Counted from the first letter of the stretch, positions 44,703 through 56,568 are shown. The stretch is 64,000 bases of DNA from Maniola hyperantus (GCF_902806685.2 NC_048548.1:186001-250000); one strand, 5' to 3'. Translations and numbers: made by a program. Notes: generated by a model from the letters alone, not told the origin.

Positions 44703-44789
44703 TGTTTCAAACATGGGTACGGAAAACTTAAAATTTCTTTGGTCTCAAAACACTAGAATCTCTGACAGCTTACTTAGCGTGGGTTAGGT

Positions 44790-45030
44790 TCACTGGTTTG
44801 CTAAACGTAGCGTGAAATCACTAAAAACTGGCTTTAAATAGTTACAAAAGGTATTGAAAATAGCAAAATCAGAAAACATTACGACCGCCAGCACAGACCA
44901 GGTTGTTTGCCCAATTTCTACCATATCAATAGCAAAAAATTGTCTGACAATTTTATTTTCAAGAATATTTATTAAATCAATGATACATACCAAAGGTAGA
45001 ACCAAATAAAATATTGGTAAATAGAAATTA
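44790..45030 (-). other. Doubtful 75-80 codon frame, not called as a gene
   Basis: A minus-strand frame has two hydrophobic stretches and a few protein-like blocks (FFAIDMVEIGQTTW), so it could be an exon of a membrane protein such as a chemoreceptor. It has no clear acceptor, donor or ATG, and the DNA is AT-rich. Left as doubtful. Confidence 0.2.
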
Positions 45031-45963
45031 ATGGTTAGAGAATATTTTTTTCTTTAAAATACAAATATGTTAATGTAAACTAAACTACCAATTTGGTAGA
45101 AAAATTAAACATGGGATGCCTTGACCACAGAATAATATATCGAATTTGTCCAGTCACAGTAGCGCGGTCTGCTATTGCCTTTTGGTACTAAATGAATTGA
45201 AGTACCATGCTATTTCTAAGATTGATGACCCTGGCTTAGAACAATACCAAAATACTACGCACATCTTATGACAAGTGTTCCTTCTTTCTTTAAGTTGTAT
45301 TTTTTGTGCTGAGTTGGTTTCACAACCAACTCTTATATTAATCACACATGTTTAGTAGTGGGGGAAATATGCTAGGCTCTTCCTCATACGACTCGACTAA
45401 GAGTGCGCTCTTAAGTATAAATAATTAAATATTATCATTAAATGTTAGTCATAATCACCTACCAAGACTTGCTTTTCGAGACATCTTATAGGGAAGATAT
45501 ACCTAAGCTATGAACCATGAAAAGTCTATCACCCACAACGAACTGACCCAGGTCAATATTGTTTAATTAACATGCACAATAATTGACTGACGCAGTGTTG
45601 CAATTACGTCATACCACACACTTCCAATAGCCAAAATATATTGTTTTGACCCAGCGGTCAAACACATTAGCATATTCGGAAACTTTGCACAAAGCATCTC
45701 CCCCCTCGACGGGTAAGGGCTTTTGTGTCTCGAGTGTAATTCATCAAACAACTGAGAAGGAATAAATGAACTCTGCGAGTGTCGCGAACTTTCTGATACA
45801 ATACAAGTACTTTAGTATAAAGCGTTTATTCTGTTTTAGGAATTGTTTTTCTGATCTTTATTGAATTTGCATCATTTATGAACAAAGTTTTATTTGCTCG
45901 GAACGAACTGAAAATTGTCGTTATTAAGAACTTGGACGAACAAACAAGATGTTAAGTATAAAT

Positions 45964-46140
45964 AATAGCCTCAATAGCTCAACCGGTATAGGAGTGGACT
46001 GAAAACCGAAAGGTCGACGGTTCAAATCCCGCCCGTTGCACTATTGTCGTACCTACTCCTAGCATAAGCCTGACGCTTAATTGGAGAGGAAAGGGGAATA
46101 TTAGTCATTTAATATGGCTAATATTCTTTTTAAATAAAAA
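45964..46140 (+). repeat. tRNA-Phe-derived SINE, better copy
   Basis: GCCTCAATAGCTCAACCGGT (A box), CTGAAAACCG (Phe GAA anticodon loop) and GGTTCAAATCCC (B box) are followed by the same body as 16526-16690 and an A-rich tail. Confidence 0.75.
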
Positions 46141-46144
46141 AATA

Positions 46145-47010
46145 AATAAAAAACAACTAAAGCTCGGCTATACACGCCTCTATTATTTAGGAGATGAGGG
46201 GAGGGCGGTGTTATTTTGTAATTTTTTGTAAAATTTAGGAGCGCAAAACAAATGAAAACTCATAATACAGGAAGTAACCAGAACGCTGTCAAACACGAAG
46301 ACAGGTGATAGTTCTGATGATTACTGATATGATACCAAAAAAAAAAACCGAAATAAAACCTATGATCTTGTAAAAGTTTACGATATATTGCAAATAAAAC
46401 ATCTGACTGACGCTAGAGGTCAACGAAAGTTCCGTAAATAGGCCACTCAGAGTCAATGCCGCGTCGTAGGCGGGGCTTTGACCTGAGTTTTGCACGCTAT
46501 ACATTGCGGGTTAAAATATACTCCTACAAAATGAGGCAAATGGTTATTGATATTTTTGTTTAGGTAATATAATTAATCAGATAGCTACATGGTGTTTGAG
46601 CGGTGGTTCCGACATCAATAGTTTGAGCTTTAACTCGTTATTAATTAGATCACTCCATTTAATTAAGAACCGCAGCCGAAAGCTTGTGAAAGCAAAATTC
46701 GGTGTTAAATTCTCGTGAAACGTTCGAGCAAGGTTTTATCATCATGTAGATGTAGATACCTCCAATATTAGCTTCGCCGCAGGCAACTGGTACGTAGGTG
46801 ATATCCCAAAAACGCGTTGAAAGCACACGAACTAAAACAGACTCTGTTTTAAGAAGAGAAAGGTTTAGAATACCTTGGAAATTTGATATTTTAGGTTCTG
46901 AGGCAAGCACTGTTTAATTCGTTGGCGATAATTTAATTTTTGTCGGTACTTATACACTTTTAGTAGATAGGTAGAGGTTTTATTTTGCATTTTGTTGCCT
47001 CAAAATCACC
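46145..47010. other. Intergenic DNA, no gene seen
   Basis: Two short minus-strand frames are present without coding character. Nothing recognised. Confidence 0.4.
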
Positions 47011-47014
47011 TAAA

Positions 47015-47144
47015 CTGGAGAGGGTATAGCAGTTTTTATTAAACCCCATTGGTTTCTACACGGCATCGTACCGGAACGCTAAATCCCTTGGCACCAGGGC
47101 TTTGCCAGTAGGGTGGTAACTAGCCACGACCGAAGCCTCCCAAC
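47015..47144 (+). repeat. Family E fragment
   Basis: CTGGAGAGGGTATAGCAGTT, CACGGCATCGTACCGGAACG and GGTAACTAGCCACGACCGAA. Confidence 0.65.
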
Positions 47145-47280
47145 AGACACTGCCGCTGCAGACAGAAATGCCGCACTACCGAGTACAATCAGCAACAAAC
47201 TCACCGAATAAGATATTTTAACGTACACTCAAGTTGCGCGAGCTCTTAGAGTCCTTTAAGGCGTGCCACAACCACAACCT

Positions 47281-47573
47281 GTACCCGTAGTATAAGATTT
47301 TACGTTTCACCAAACGTTGCTAGAATTCGAGAATCGAAACACAATAACATCAAAGTAAAATGGACCTAAAGAGCCTTGAATTGAAGTCAAAAATTCAATG
47401 CCACTGATTTTAATTTCGCAATGTTTCCGCTTGGAGCGCTGGCTGTAGATGTGTAGACAAACTTGAGCTTTAAAACAAGGCACTTAAGATCCAGTTTACT
47501 ATAACGCAGAAGTGTTTCGACTCTCGAATTCTAGCAACGTTTGGTGTGACGTAAAATCTTATACTACGGGTAC
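47281..47573. mobile_element. Long-TIR MITE family M3, copy 2
   Basis: Ends GTACCCGTAGTATAAGATTT and AAATCTTATACTACGGGTAC are exact reverse complements, and the inverted repeat runs about 50 bp. It is 293 bp and carries about 33 bp missing from copy 1 at 4798-5062. Confidence 0.85.
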
Positions 47574-47579
47574 TGACGT

Positions 47580-48487
47580 CGACGGCTCCCGTACGCGACA
47601 TTACACAACACCGAACCACATGAGATGATTGTTTTATGTTATCGACATTTCATCATACCGAAAGTTTCGACAGCGGCAAGCATTTACACCGGACACGAAA
47701 CAGTATGGAAATTAAATAAAACGAAATTGCGTTAATGTGAATTAATGGTAAGATCTAAGATGTTGTACAATGGTCAAGCGTCCTTCATAATCTATTTTGT
47801 ACCATGCAAATATTTACAATAGGTGAATACTTGAGTAGGTACCATTTAAATATAAAATTATTGGTGATATTACGATAAATGAAAATGATTAAAATTATAC
47901 AGAGTTGAAGCTACTATAGCAGATTATATTATTATAATTTATATTTTACTTTGTTTTATTTACTTTATATAGTGGTGCTACCGTATCCAAGCGGCCAACT
48001 ACATCGCGACAACCATAATTTCCTTAATAAGTGGCTACAGCATTACAACTTCAGGCGGCTACAACGTGTGTTATGATTGTGGTCCGTCGGAATTAGCACT
48101 AAGCGCAGCGTTTATGTAACAATGGGTCATAAACTAATTAGGTAATATATTAAGAGCATATACTATAATATTATAATATTATGTGCGCATAAAATTTCCT
48201 GAGCAAGTAACAATAAAAGTGGTCACAAAAAGGCAGTATTTAACCTATTAATTTTAACGAGTATTATGAGCCATACAATATGCTATAATATTTTATTATG
48301 TGTGAAAGATGTTAGGGCGCGTGTACGCTGTGACAAAAAAAATATAAAAAAGAAAATAAGTAACCCCCAATTCTGCAACACTTTGAAGTGACTGTATGGT
48401 GTACTTGTATGTGTGTATATACAAGGATCCAAAAGCTTACTTTGCTATAATCCATTGAAGCAGACAAATTGTTGCTTGAAAATCAAA
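47580..48487. other. AT-rich intergenic DNA, no gene seen
   Basis: No coding frame and no recognised element. Confidence 0.45.
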
Positions 48488-48673
48488 GACAATTTATTGG
48501 TTTGTCCTTCAATCACCTGCGACGGAACAATGGATTGGCGTGATTTTTTGCATCGATATAGTTAAAGATCTGAAGAGTGGCATAGGTATTTTTTTATCCC
48601 TGAAAATCAAAGAGTTTCCAAGCGATTTTTAAAACCTAAATCCACGCCAACCAAGTTGCGGGCATTAGCTAGT
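48488..48673 (+). mobile_element. Helitron-like element, family D, diverged
   Basis: GGTTTGTCCTTCAATCACCT, then CCACGCCAACCAAGTTGCGG plus GCATTAGCTAG before T. Confidence 0.65.
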
Positions 48674-48679
48674 GAATTA

Positions 48680-49130
48680 TTAAACACGCTGTATTTACTC
48701 TACGTCTTCTGGCGATGAGCACGCAGCCTTAGAAACGTAACGACGTGATAATGGGCGCGTGTCGTCAAAATAAATGTGATGGGCAGAAAACGTAATAAAA
48801 GAAAATTCTATCGCGATTCCATTAGATTTGATACTGTCTCTGCCGTCGCGCGTCACCGTGGTGTGCGATGGCCCTTACACTGTCAGTGTAATAATAGAGA
48901 GATTACATACAATAATAATGCTGGGAAAGTTCGTATGACTGTCTATAAAGATTTTTTACTGGAAAACTATGGACATTTAAATAACATGACTAACTTTTGC
49001 CCATCATCATCAACCCATGTTCAGTCAGTCACCTTGATTTGATGCCTAATATGATAACACTTTTATAGATTTGGCGGTGTACCCAATAGATTTCAACTAG
49101 ATTACAACATGGGGTTATTCAAGGGGCGGA
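48680..49130. other. Intergenic DNA with one unassigned frame
   Basis: An 88-codon frame at 48776-49042 matches nothing I recognise and has no splice context; probably chance. Confidence 0.35.
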
Positions 49131-49225
49131 CTAACAAATTCCTAAAAGGCCGGCAACATGGGCGGCGGTAATCACTTAACATCAGGTAACCCGCCTGCTC
49201 ATTATCTAACTATTTTATTTTAGAA
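49130..49225 (+). repeat. Dispersed repeat (GGCCGGCAACG type)
   Basis: AAATTCCTAAAAGGCCGGCA and GGCGGCGGTAATCACTTAAC. Other copies are at 36236-36372 and 51180-51290. Confidence 0.65.
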
Positions 49226-49488
49226 AAGCTTAAAAGGGTCAAGACCCTCAGCGATGACAAAAACGTACAGAGAGAGAACCTTGGACTGCAAAGCTAGTGC
49301 AATACGAATAGGTATGTCATTAGAGAAATCTCGCACAAGTAAGAAAACCTTGTACAAATAGTGGTGGGAGCTGACAGGTGGCTGTCAGCCATTGTTACTA
49401 GAAGCTTCATGTTTACTGTTGCTTACACTAAATATCTATTGTATTAAATACCTACTGTAGTGTGATACTTCTTGTTTATTGTATAGAT

Positions 49489-49730
49489 TACTAGCTGACG
49501 CCCGCGACTTCGTTCGCGTGGATTTACATTTTTCAAAATCCCGCGGGAACTCTTTGATTTTCCGGGATAAAAAGGAGATACATAGGAGATAGCAGATTTG
49601 TTGATCGTTGTCTCTCTCGTTGAGACCGACAAAACGTCATATATGTATGAGTGACAGAGACAACGCTCTACAAAGTTGAAATGTCATTCTAAACGTACTT
49701 TCTGCCGCTTACTTACTGTATTCTACTATG
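49489..49730. mobile_element. Family D fragment abutting a MITE M1 copy
   Basis: 49489-49572 is the minus-strand tail of family D (CTAGCTGACGCCCGCGACTT). 49573-49730 is a truncated M1 copy (GGAGATAGCAGATTTG..CGTACTTTCTGCCGC). Confidence 0.65.
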
Positions 49731-49741
49731 TTACATCCGTA

Positions 49742-50090
49742 TACCTACCCTTATTATAAATGCGAAAGTGTGTTTGTTTTTTGGTTTGTCCTTTAATCAC
49801 GTCGCAACGGTGCAACTGATTGACGTGATTTTTTGCATGGGTAATAAAGACCTGGAGAGTGACGTAGGCTACTTTTTATCCCGGAAAATCAAAAAATTCT
49901 ACTACTACTAAGGTCTAAGGACCAAATTGCGACACCCAAACTGGGTGGGTATCCATAATACTTTGTACATAATAATATGATGTAGTTTATGGAAATGCAA
50001 TAAATGAAAATTGAAATTGAAATTGAATTCCCACGGGATTTTTAAAAACCTAATTCCACGCGGACGAAGTCGCGGGCATCAGCTAGTCTT
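49742..50090 (+). mobile_element. Family D element with a nested insertion
   Basis: The family D head (CCCTTATTATAAATGCGAAA) and tail (GCGGACGAAGTCGCGGGCAT, CAGCTAGT) are separated at about 49903-50026 by a foreign piece. The insert ends in an (ATTGAA)n tail and is flanked on each side by AATTC, which may be a target duplication. Confidence 0.7.
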
Positions 50091-50397
50091 TAAATAAGAC
50101 GAAATTGTCATCAAGTTACATAAAAAAACGCTTGGGAAATTTCTACAAACACGGTACGAGTGTCAAAGGTAGAATGTATTTTAAAGAGGCACTTTACTCC
50201 AGGTGTCGTTCAGGCTGCTCGAGGCAAACATCTACCTTTAGGACGAGTTCCAGCGTCACGAAAACGCTGATGGATTTCGAGTTTCGAATTACACAACAAC
50301 AATAATAATGTCTCCATGAAAAACGTGATAGTTGTGGAATTACGTTAGATATAATTATTGATAGGTTAGAGTAACAATATACTAGCTTATACCTGCA

Positions 50398-50516
50398 AAT
50401 TCATTCGCGCGTACTACACAAATTCATTCGCGCGTACTACACAAATTCATTCGCGCGTACTACACAAATTCATTCGCGCGTACTACACAAATTCATTCGC
50501 GCGTACTACACAAATT
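50398..50516. repeat. 23-bp minisatellite
   Basis: About five perfect units of AAATTCATTCGCGCGTACTA plus CAC. The unit resembles the tail of the Helitron-like elements (TTCATCCGCGTGGA), so the array may have grown from one. Confidence 0.9.
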
Positions 50517-50539
50517 TGAAACCCCTATTTTAGACCCTA

Positions 50540-51130
50540 AGCATGGATCCAGTTGCCAGACAGTGTCGTGGCAACCTTCCAGATGCCTTTAAAGTATAAA
50601 AGTTCAAGGGTGTCTGGCAGGGGGTTGCCACGATATTAAATACCTGGTAATGCATGACATGATTTGTAATACTATTCTGAAGAAAAAAAAATAGGTTTTA
50701 CACTTTGACCTAAGATTTTATACACCGATTCTAAGTACAACCTAATTTTAGAGTATTCGCACCCTCTTCTTACTATTGTAATATGAAAAGGACAGAAGCA
50801 GTTTGACATTTCTAAATTTAATTTTTAGATGGTAAAACCCGTGATTTTAGCACGCACTCGCGAACCTACTGTTTAAATTTGTATTGTGCACTAAAATTTA
50901 GAGTCTTTAAATGTGAAAGTCATGTTCCGTTCCTTTTTTAGCATTTGTAAAAAGAAAAGGATGCAGATACTCTAAATTTAGTTTAGAGAGAGACTAGAGA
51001 ATCAGAACCAATTTACCTGATATCTCCCAAAGCCACTATGATCCAAACTTCATATAGTCGATAATCGTTCCTCACTGTGCTTTTATAAAACACCGAAGGA
51101 CTGGTACGCGCTGGCTCTTTGTCCATCACG
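50540..51130. repeat. Dispersed element shared with 62840-63120
   Basis: GGGGGTTGCCACGATATTAA, TGATTTGTAATACTATTCTG, GATCCAAACTTCATATAGTC and ATAATCGTTCCTC all recur in order in the right-hand copy. This copy holds extra internal AT-rich DNA. No coding frame; family unknown. Confidence 0.65.
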
Positions 51131-51179
51131 CTTAACCGAGTAGGTTCCTGCGGTAGTGGAGCGGTGCGGGAGGGGTGTG

Positions 51180-51290
51180 ATGACAAATTCCTGAAAGGCC
51201 GGCAACGCATCGGCAGTTCCTCTGGTGCTGCAAATGTTCATGGGCAGACCCGCCTGCTCGTTTGCTCGCTATCTCTATTTAAAAAAAATT
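51180..51290 (+). repeat. Dispersed repeat (GGCCGGCAACG type)
   Basis: AAATTCCTGAAAGGCCGGCA, CTCTGGTGCTGCAAATGTTC and CCGCCTGCTCGTTTGCTCGC. Confidence 0.65.
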
Positions 51291-51821
51291 ACGTGATGCG
51301 ATCACTCCACTCCGCATCACTCCACTACCGTAGGAGCCTCCTTAGTTATGCGCATTACCTATATTTTCCCTCCCTGTTGGTTTCGAGCGCGAGAAGTCGT
51401 ACTAAGCCCATGAAACCATTTCCGTGATGCAGGTCGCGTCAAGATGTTTTTGCGAACGATAAGCGAGAACGTGATGAATAGGTAATTTTCTTGTCAAAAA
51501 TCGCCCTTTGAATAGGCAATTTCGTTGTCTGCGATTTGATTCCGCGCATCGAGGTCACGCCGAAACATTCCACTTTGTCGGAATTGGCAGCGAAGCCTTT
51601 TTTATCTTTTGCTGAGTGGTTTCCACGCCGCCCAGCGCAAACTTGTAATTACTTGTGATAAATTACACAAATTGCAATTTCAGTTTTTACGTTTACCCGG
51701 TTTCGGGAGGCTAAGTGTGTGTGTGTGTGTGGATCAAGAGATATCTCATGAATACCAAATGACTTAAGTGGGTATTAGATTTTGATAAAAATGCATTGCT
51801 TTTACATAGTACGTACGAAAG

Positions 51822-52260
51822 TCTAATGTGTGTGTCCTACCTGTGATGACGTATGGCGCTGAAACGTGGACACTGACAGTTGACCTTGTCCACAAGTTCA
51901 AAGGCGCTCAGCGGGCTATGGAGCGGGCTATGTTGGGTAACTCTCTGAGGGACAAAATCCGTAACGAAGAAATCCGTAGGAGAACCAGAGTGACTGACAT
52001 AGCTCAAAGAATTAGCCAGCTAAAGTGGCAGTGGGCAGTGGGCAGGCCACGTCTGCCGCAGAACCGATGGCCGCTGGGGCAGACGTGTTCTGGAGTGGAG
52101 ACCGCGTATCGGCCAGCGCAGTGTGGGACGACCTCCAACCCGCTGGACTGACGACCTTAAGAAGATAGCGGGAAGTGGGTGGATGAGGAAGGCGGAGGAT
52201 TGTGTGTGGTGGCGTGCTCTTGGGAAGGCCTATGTCCAGCAGTGGACGCAAACAGGCTGA
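51822..52260 (+). pseudogene. LINE ORF2 C-terminal fragment, frameshifted
   Basis: It encodes VMTYGAETWTLT, a motif next to the end of the reverse transcriptase region in RTE-like and related LINEs. It continues through QRAMERAMLG and then an RRTRVTDIAQRISQLKWQWA block. A tandem 7-bp duplication (GTGGGCA) at about 52026-52039 shifts the frame. Beyond it the expected sequence resumes in another frame (GRWGRRVLEW, RWTDDLKKIAG, YVQQWTQTG) and stops at 52258-52260. The (TGAT)n-like run after the stop is the 3' tail. It is 5'-truncated and dead. Confidence 0.8.
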
Positions 52261-52269
52261 TTGATTGAT

Positions 52270-53170
52270 TGATTGAATTTTATTATGTATGTACTTAAAT
52301 CAATGTAAAAATGTCTTTGGTTTTTCGATATAAGTGTTCCGCATATCATCGACTCTTATGAAGCTATGTTAAATCCCATAATTTGTGCGTTGACAATATC
52401 ATACTCTTTTACCATTTCTATACCTATTATGAAGTCTGTGACTATAAGTTGTAGGCTGTCGGTATATTATAGGAATGTGTTCCACTCGACTGGGCGGCGG
52501 ATAGGGCGGGAATGCTGGCGAGAGGAAATGTACCGGACGGAATGCCCTTCAGTGCTGGAACACCTCACATTGACTCCCGGCTCTATGGACTGACACTGAT
52601 ATAGAGTTCGTTTTAGAACTTTGACCTAAGAAAGCCTTTTTGACACTCCACGATGATTACCACGTGTAATATTATGAAGTTTTTCACCTGTTAGTACTGC
52701 GTAGAGCCTCTACGTAAAACGTAGGTGTGACGTAGTATGTCTACAATATAGCTAAGACTATGATGGAAGGCTTGTTTGCATTTTATATATTTTCTTAGCA
52801 TAAGTAGGTATTTAAATTCTTTTTATTCAATACTAGCGAATAGTCGATTCATTTTTCTCTCCGTAAGAACCATCCTCGTACTTCAAGGAATATTATAAAA
52901 AAAGAATTAGCGAAATCGGTTCAGCTGTTCTTGAGATTTGCGATGACCAACACATTTTAGAGATTAATTTTTATATTATAGAAAAAGATTAACACAATAT
53001 CTTGATGTTACAAATTCTTCAGACGTAGCACTTCGTACAATGATAGAGCTTCACGAACAGCTAAGTTTGTTTAATCATTAATTTACTTCAATTATGAGGG
53101 TTTTAAATAGGTTCTAAACAAGGCCTGGTCTGATGAGAAGCCCTCTACAACCTATTTAAAGTTTAATTTG
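52270..53170. other. Intergenic DNA, no gene seen
   Basis: Short frames only. GTAAGAACCATCCTCGTACT at about 52863 recurs at about 21160 (GTAAGAACCTTCCTCGTACT), marking another minor dispersed repeat. Confidence 0.45.
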
Positions 53171-53174
53171 CCCT

Positions 53175-54720
53175 CCATTGGCCCGTCGTCGTCCCTCACT
53201 TAGTTACCAATGCAGAGTATTTGCGGTGAGTGCGGGTTGCGGGACATAATTGTCCCTGTTATAGCGTCTGAGGGTGTCACCGACAGACCTCTGTGCAGGG
53301 CCTGCATGGAGGTCGATGAAACACCGACGCACGTGCTCCTGGAGTGCACGGGCGTAGCAGAACAACGCGAACGCCATTTAGGTTCCCCGACCAAGAAGAA
53401 GAAGAAGAAGCCCTCGGCAACCTGGGCGGTGCTGACGGGACATGGTGGTTGTTCTTACTATCTACACAGATTTAAAATTAAAGACAGCCCAGCGTGCAAA
53501 TGTAATTCGGAACAGGAAGAAGACGTAGCACACTTACTGACAGACTGTCCAAGATTCGGAAAAATTAGGAATGATTTAGAAATAGAATTAGGAATAAATG
53601 TAAAAATAAATACATTAAACAGTTTATTAAGTGACACAATAACGAGACCTAAATTTATCAAATTTTGTACGCGCATAGCTAAAGTTATAATACAGGAAAA
53701 TAAAACATAAAAAAAAACAGTTATGTAATTAGTAAAATTATGTAAGCTCATAGAAAACACAATATTGAATATTGTGAAGTCATAAAGTAAGTCTTTTTTT
53801 TGTTAAAATACCGTAAGAAAAGGCTCTAATTTCTATGTTATAACACATAGAAATAAATGACCAATGATAGAAGAAGTTTGGATAGCAAGTGTTCATGATA
53901 TAATGAACATTCGCTAATCTAACAAAATTATTGTTACGCAAGCAAACAAAGAACAGCAGGATAAGATAGATATAAGAATTCATGTAAATAGTAGGGTAGA
54001 TAATTACGGCAATTAGAATAGATACAATAGACTTATAGAATGTTAAACATTCTATCATAATAATGTACATGTGTAATTAATTTTTTTTTTTTAAATGTTT
54101 GGATAAGTACATATATAACTATATAATATGGGTGTTATATAAGATATGTATGTATGAAAAAGAAAAAAAAAAAAAAGATAAATACAAAGGCAAAAAAAAC
54201 AAGAGGAAAAAATGTACGTTAAAAAAAAAAAAAAAAAATGCTATGAAAGATGCAAAAAAAGACAAAAAAAAAAAGAAAAATAAGAATATTATTATTAAAA
54301 AAAAAAAAAAAAAAAAACTAGCATAGTCTAAGTAAAGCCTAGTGTAACGTAGTATCCCTAACGCACTGCACTTAGTGTTAGTAGCACCAATTTCAACAAA
54401 GCAATAAGAAAGGCAAACGGAAAAAAAAAAGCCAATCTTAGTACCGACCTAGAACAGTCTCCGACCGCCACCATGTCGGAGGAAAAAAAGGGAGGAACAC
54501 ATTAAAAAAAAAAAAAAAAAAAAACCTGGGCGGTCTACTCGGCTTCTGGAGCGAGCTTGGATGGCTGGAGTGAAGACTTCGGCGGGGAGAGGCGATGCAC
54601 GCACAACAGACGGAAACGTTTAAGTGCGGAAACCAGCCCAGTATGAAGAAAGAAAGAAGAAAGAAGCATCTGAGGACAAGGCGTACGTCGCTCTAATGGC
54701 CTTTCGGCTTTCAGCATATT
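53175..54720 (+). mobile_element. LINE 3' end split by a younger LINE
   Basis: 53175-53430 encodes the tail of a LINE ORF: CGECGLRD and CRACMEVDETPTHVLLEC form the Cys/His cluster downstream of RNase H in R1/jockey-type elements. An (AAG)n run follows. The frame that then reads LGNLGG stops at 53430 and resumes at 54535 with LLGFWSELGWLE and a TGA stop at 54571-54573. The two halves are separated by the insertion at 53431-54522. Confidence 0.75.
53431..54522 (+). mobile_element. 5'-truncated LINE insertion with target duplication
   Basis: The insert opens in coding sequence (LTGHGGCSYYLHRF, then CKCNSEQEEDVAHLLTDCPR, a second, different Cys/His tail). It stops at about 53710 and has a long A-rich 3' region ending in a run of about 19 A. 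The 12-mer AACCTGGGCGGT is at 53419-53430 and again at 54523-54534, a clean target-site duplication. This shows integration by target-primed reverse transcription into the older LINE. Confidence 0.85.
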
Positions 54721-55200
54721 ATGTACTAGATGCCTTGCAACCAAACAATTATGCTCTACTAACCGAATTTCTGAGACTAGCCAACTATGTAAGACTGAGG
54801 CCTCACGATGCGTTTCCGGTGCTTTGCGGCACCGCTGTGCGATGTAAGTGTTGGGTGCAACACGGGCAATGCCTAGCCGCTCCGGCAAAAAGTATGGCGT
54901 TACAACGCACCACCCCTCCTCGTCTCTCTGCTCCCAAGTTCGACGTCTTCTCTTTGAGAATGAATTCTAGCCCCATAAACTACCGCTATACAAAAAATCA
55001 CGTCATTTTATTACTACAGTCCACGACCCTATCTCACCCAAGTCGGGGTGGGTCCAGCCATTAACAAAATAGCAAGTTAGCCTAGTTATTTAATGCAGTG
55101 TCACCAATTCACTCAGAGATGTACCTACTCGTAGGTTGGATGCGGTGCAGATCCAACATGGCGACCGGAAGTGAGCGCCGGCCCTTCATTTCCGGCCCCA
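54720..55200. other. Mixed sequence with no supported gene
   Basis: A plus-strand frame (54624-55064) and a minus-strand frame (54888-54535) overlap the LINE tail. Neither has supporting splice sites or family resemblance. Confidence 0.35.
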
Positions 55201-55217
55201 ACTATAACAGCCTGAAT

Positions 55218-55393
55218 ATAAGTCTCGCAAATTGCTATTGCGCTGGAACCATGTTTCATTAACATTGAAATTACGTCATTCTGACGTCATTTTACGTATA
55301 TTTAAGTATAATGTACCATCAGCTCGAAACTTCAGTCTAGTGATGACGACACTAAAATGGCAGCCACGCGCATTAGCAATTTGCGGGACTTAT
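55218..55393. mobile_element. TA-flanked MITE family M5
   Basis: Ends ATAAGTCTCGCAAATTGCTA and, reversed, ATAAGTCCCGCAAATTGCTA. It is 176 bp with TA at each edge, as in mariner-type insertions. The core has two TGACGTCA-like motifs. Confidence 0.75.
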
Positions 55394-55399
55394 ACCTTA

Positions 55400-55840
55400 G
55401 TTGATGCATGATGATGAATCAACACTCTACTATCAAATCTCTTTTGACTATAGTCTCTATTTTAACCCCGGAGACAAAAATGACATTTCGTGTGTTGCAT
55501 GTTTTTTACGGCTCTTCAATAGTGATGTGGTGTAAACGATACTTTCCCATTAAAAGTGGGTATTCTTGTCAGATGTGTAATGAGACAACAAAATGTTATA
55601 AACATGCCAGAAGTGAATTTTACATATTGACACGACGCGAATGAGCTTATCGAGAGTTTTACCTTTTATAATATCCTAACTGCAATATTAACTTGATTAG
55701 GGCCCAATGCAATCAAAATGGCGACCTTAACACAAAAAGCATTTAATAGTCGTTCGAGTCTCGCGTCGGAACGAGACTAGCCTTACAAACCACCCGTATT
55801 TATACAATCGACTCAAGATGTTGACACAACAGATCAGATC
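55400..55840. other. Intergenic DNA, no gene seen
   Basis: A 78-codon frame (55408-55644) lacks splice context or family resemblance. Confidence 0.4.
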
Positions 55841-55850
55841 AGATTCTAGG

Positions 55851-55880
55851 TCAATGGGAAGTACCCTGTAGGTTTCTTGC

Positions 55881-55911
<31 letters not shown>

Positions 55912-55966
55912 CAAAGTGATCCTATAAGGGTTCCGTTTTTCCTTTTGAGGTACGGAACCCTAAAAA
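55851..55966 (+). repeat. Family B 3' fragment with (CAGA)n
   Basis: GATTCTAGGTCAATGGGAAG, a (CAGA) run of about 8 units and TTGAGGTACGGAACCCTAAA. Confidence 0.7.
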
Positions 55967-55969
55967 ATT

Positions 55970-56565
55970 TAATTATCTAGTTCATCTCTACTATCGTACC
56001 AAAATACAAAACTTATCAAATGACTGAAAAACGATGAAATTAACAGAGCATGACCTGGGGATTTAAAATCCGTGTTCTGTGATGAACATAATGTTTGTCA
56101 AACCATGTTGAATAGTTTAATTTACCGAAAACATGCACAGCTAGACTCATGAAAAACATATTGTGATTATATTATGAATAGCAATTCATTTACCTTTGAC
56201 TATAATTAACTAACCGCATTAAACTAACCACAGCGTCATAAAGTAACACGTATTAAGGGGAAGACAGAGTCGACAAAAATATTCTACCAGTTCCCATGCA
56301 TATGCATGAGTCGTGGTTACAACGTCACGACGGACTGTGGTGTTGCGAGAGGTGAAGTTAGAGCTGGTACGGGCAGTATTTCATTTACCTGCTTATTTGT
56401 TCCTTTCGTTGGAATTTCACGAGCTGTCTAGCAAAATACAGAGCACAGCGTCACTATTAACTTTGAATGTCGTACATGCAACTGGGTCGACATACCGATA
56501 ACCAACCGGGTCCAAATATCGATAATTCGAAATCATCGTAAATCTAGTAACTAGATGTAGTAACC
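55970..56565. other. Intergenic DNA, no gene seen
   Basis: No coding frame or recognised repeat. Confidence 0.4.
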
Positions 56566-56568
56566 TGT

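Noticed and set aside
44790..45005. Chemoreceptor-like exon
   Set aside because: Hydrophobic and faintly protein-like, but it starts at a TTG, has no clear splice sites and is in AT-rich DNA. Kept only as a low-confidence note.
45964..46060. Functional tRNA-Phe gene
   Set aside because: A and B boxes and a GAA anticodon loop are present, but the 5' and 3' acceptor strands do not pair and the sequence continues into a SINE body shared with another copy.
53210..53710. A 166-codon zinc-cluster protein
   Set aside because: It is a chimera across the junction of two LINEs, marked by a 12-bp target duplication. It has two unrelated Cys/His tails joined by an (AAG)n stretch.
54099..54326. Lys-rich 75-codon ORF
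   Set aside because: It is the A-rich 3' region of the inserted LINE.
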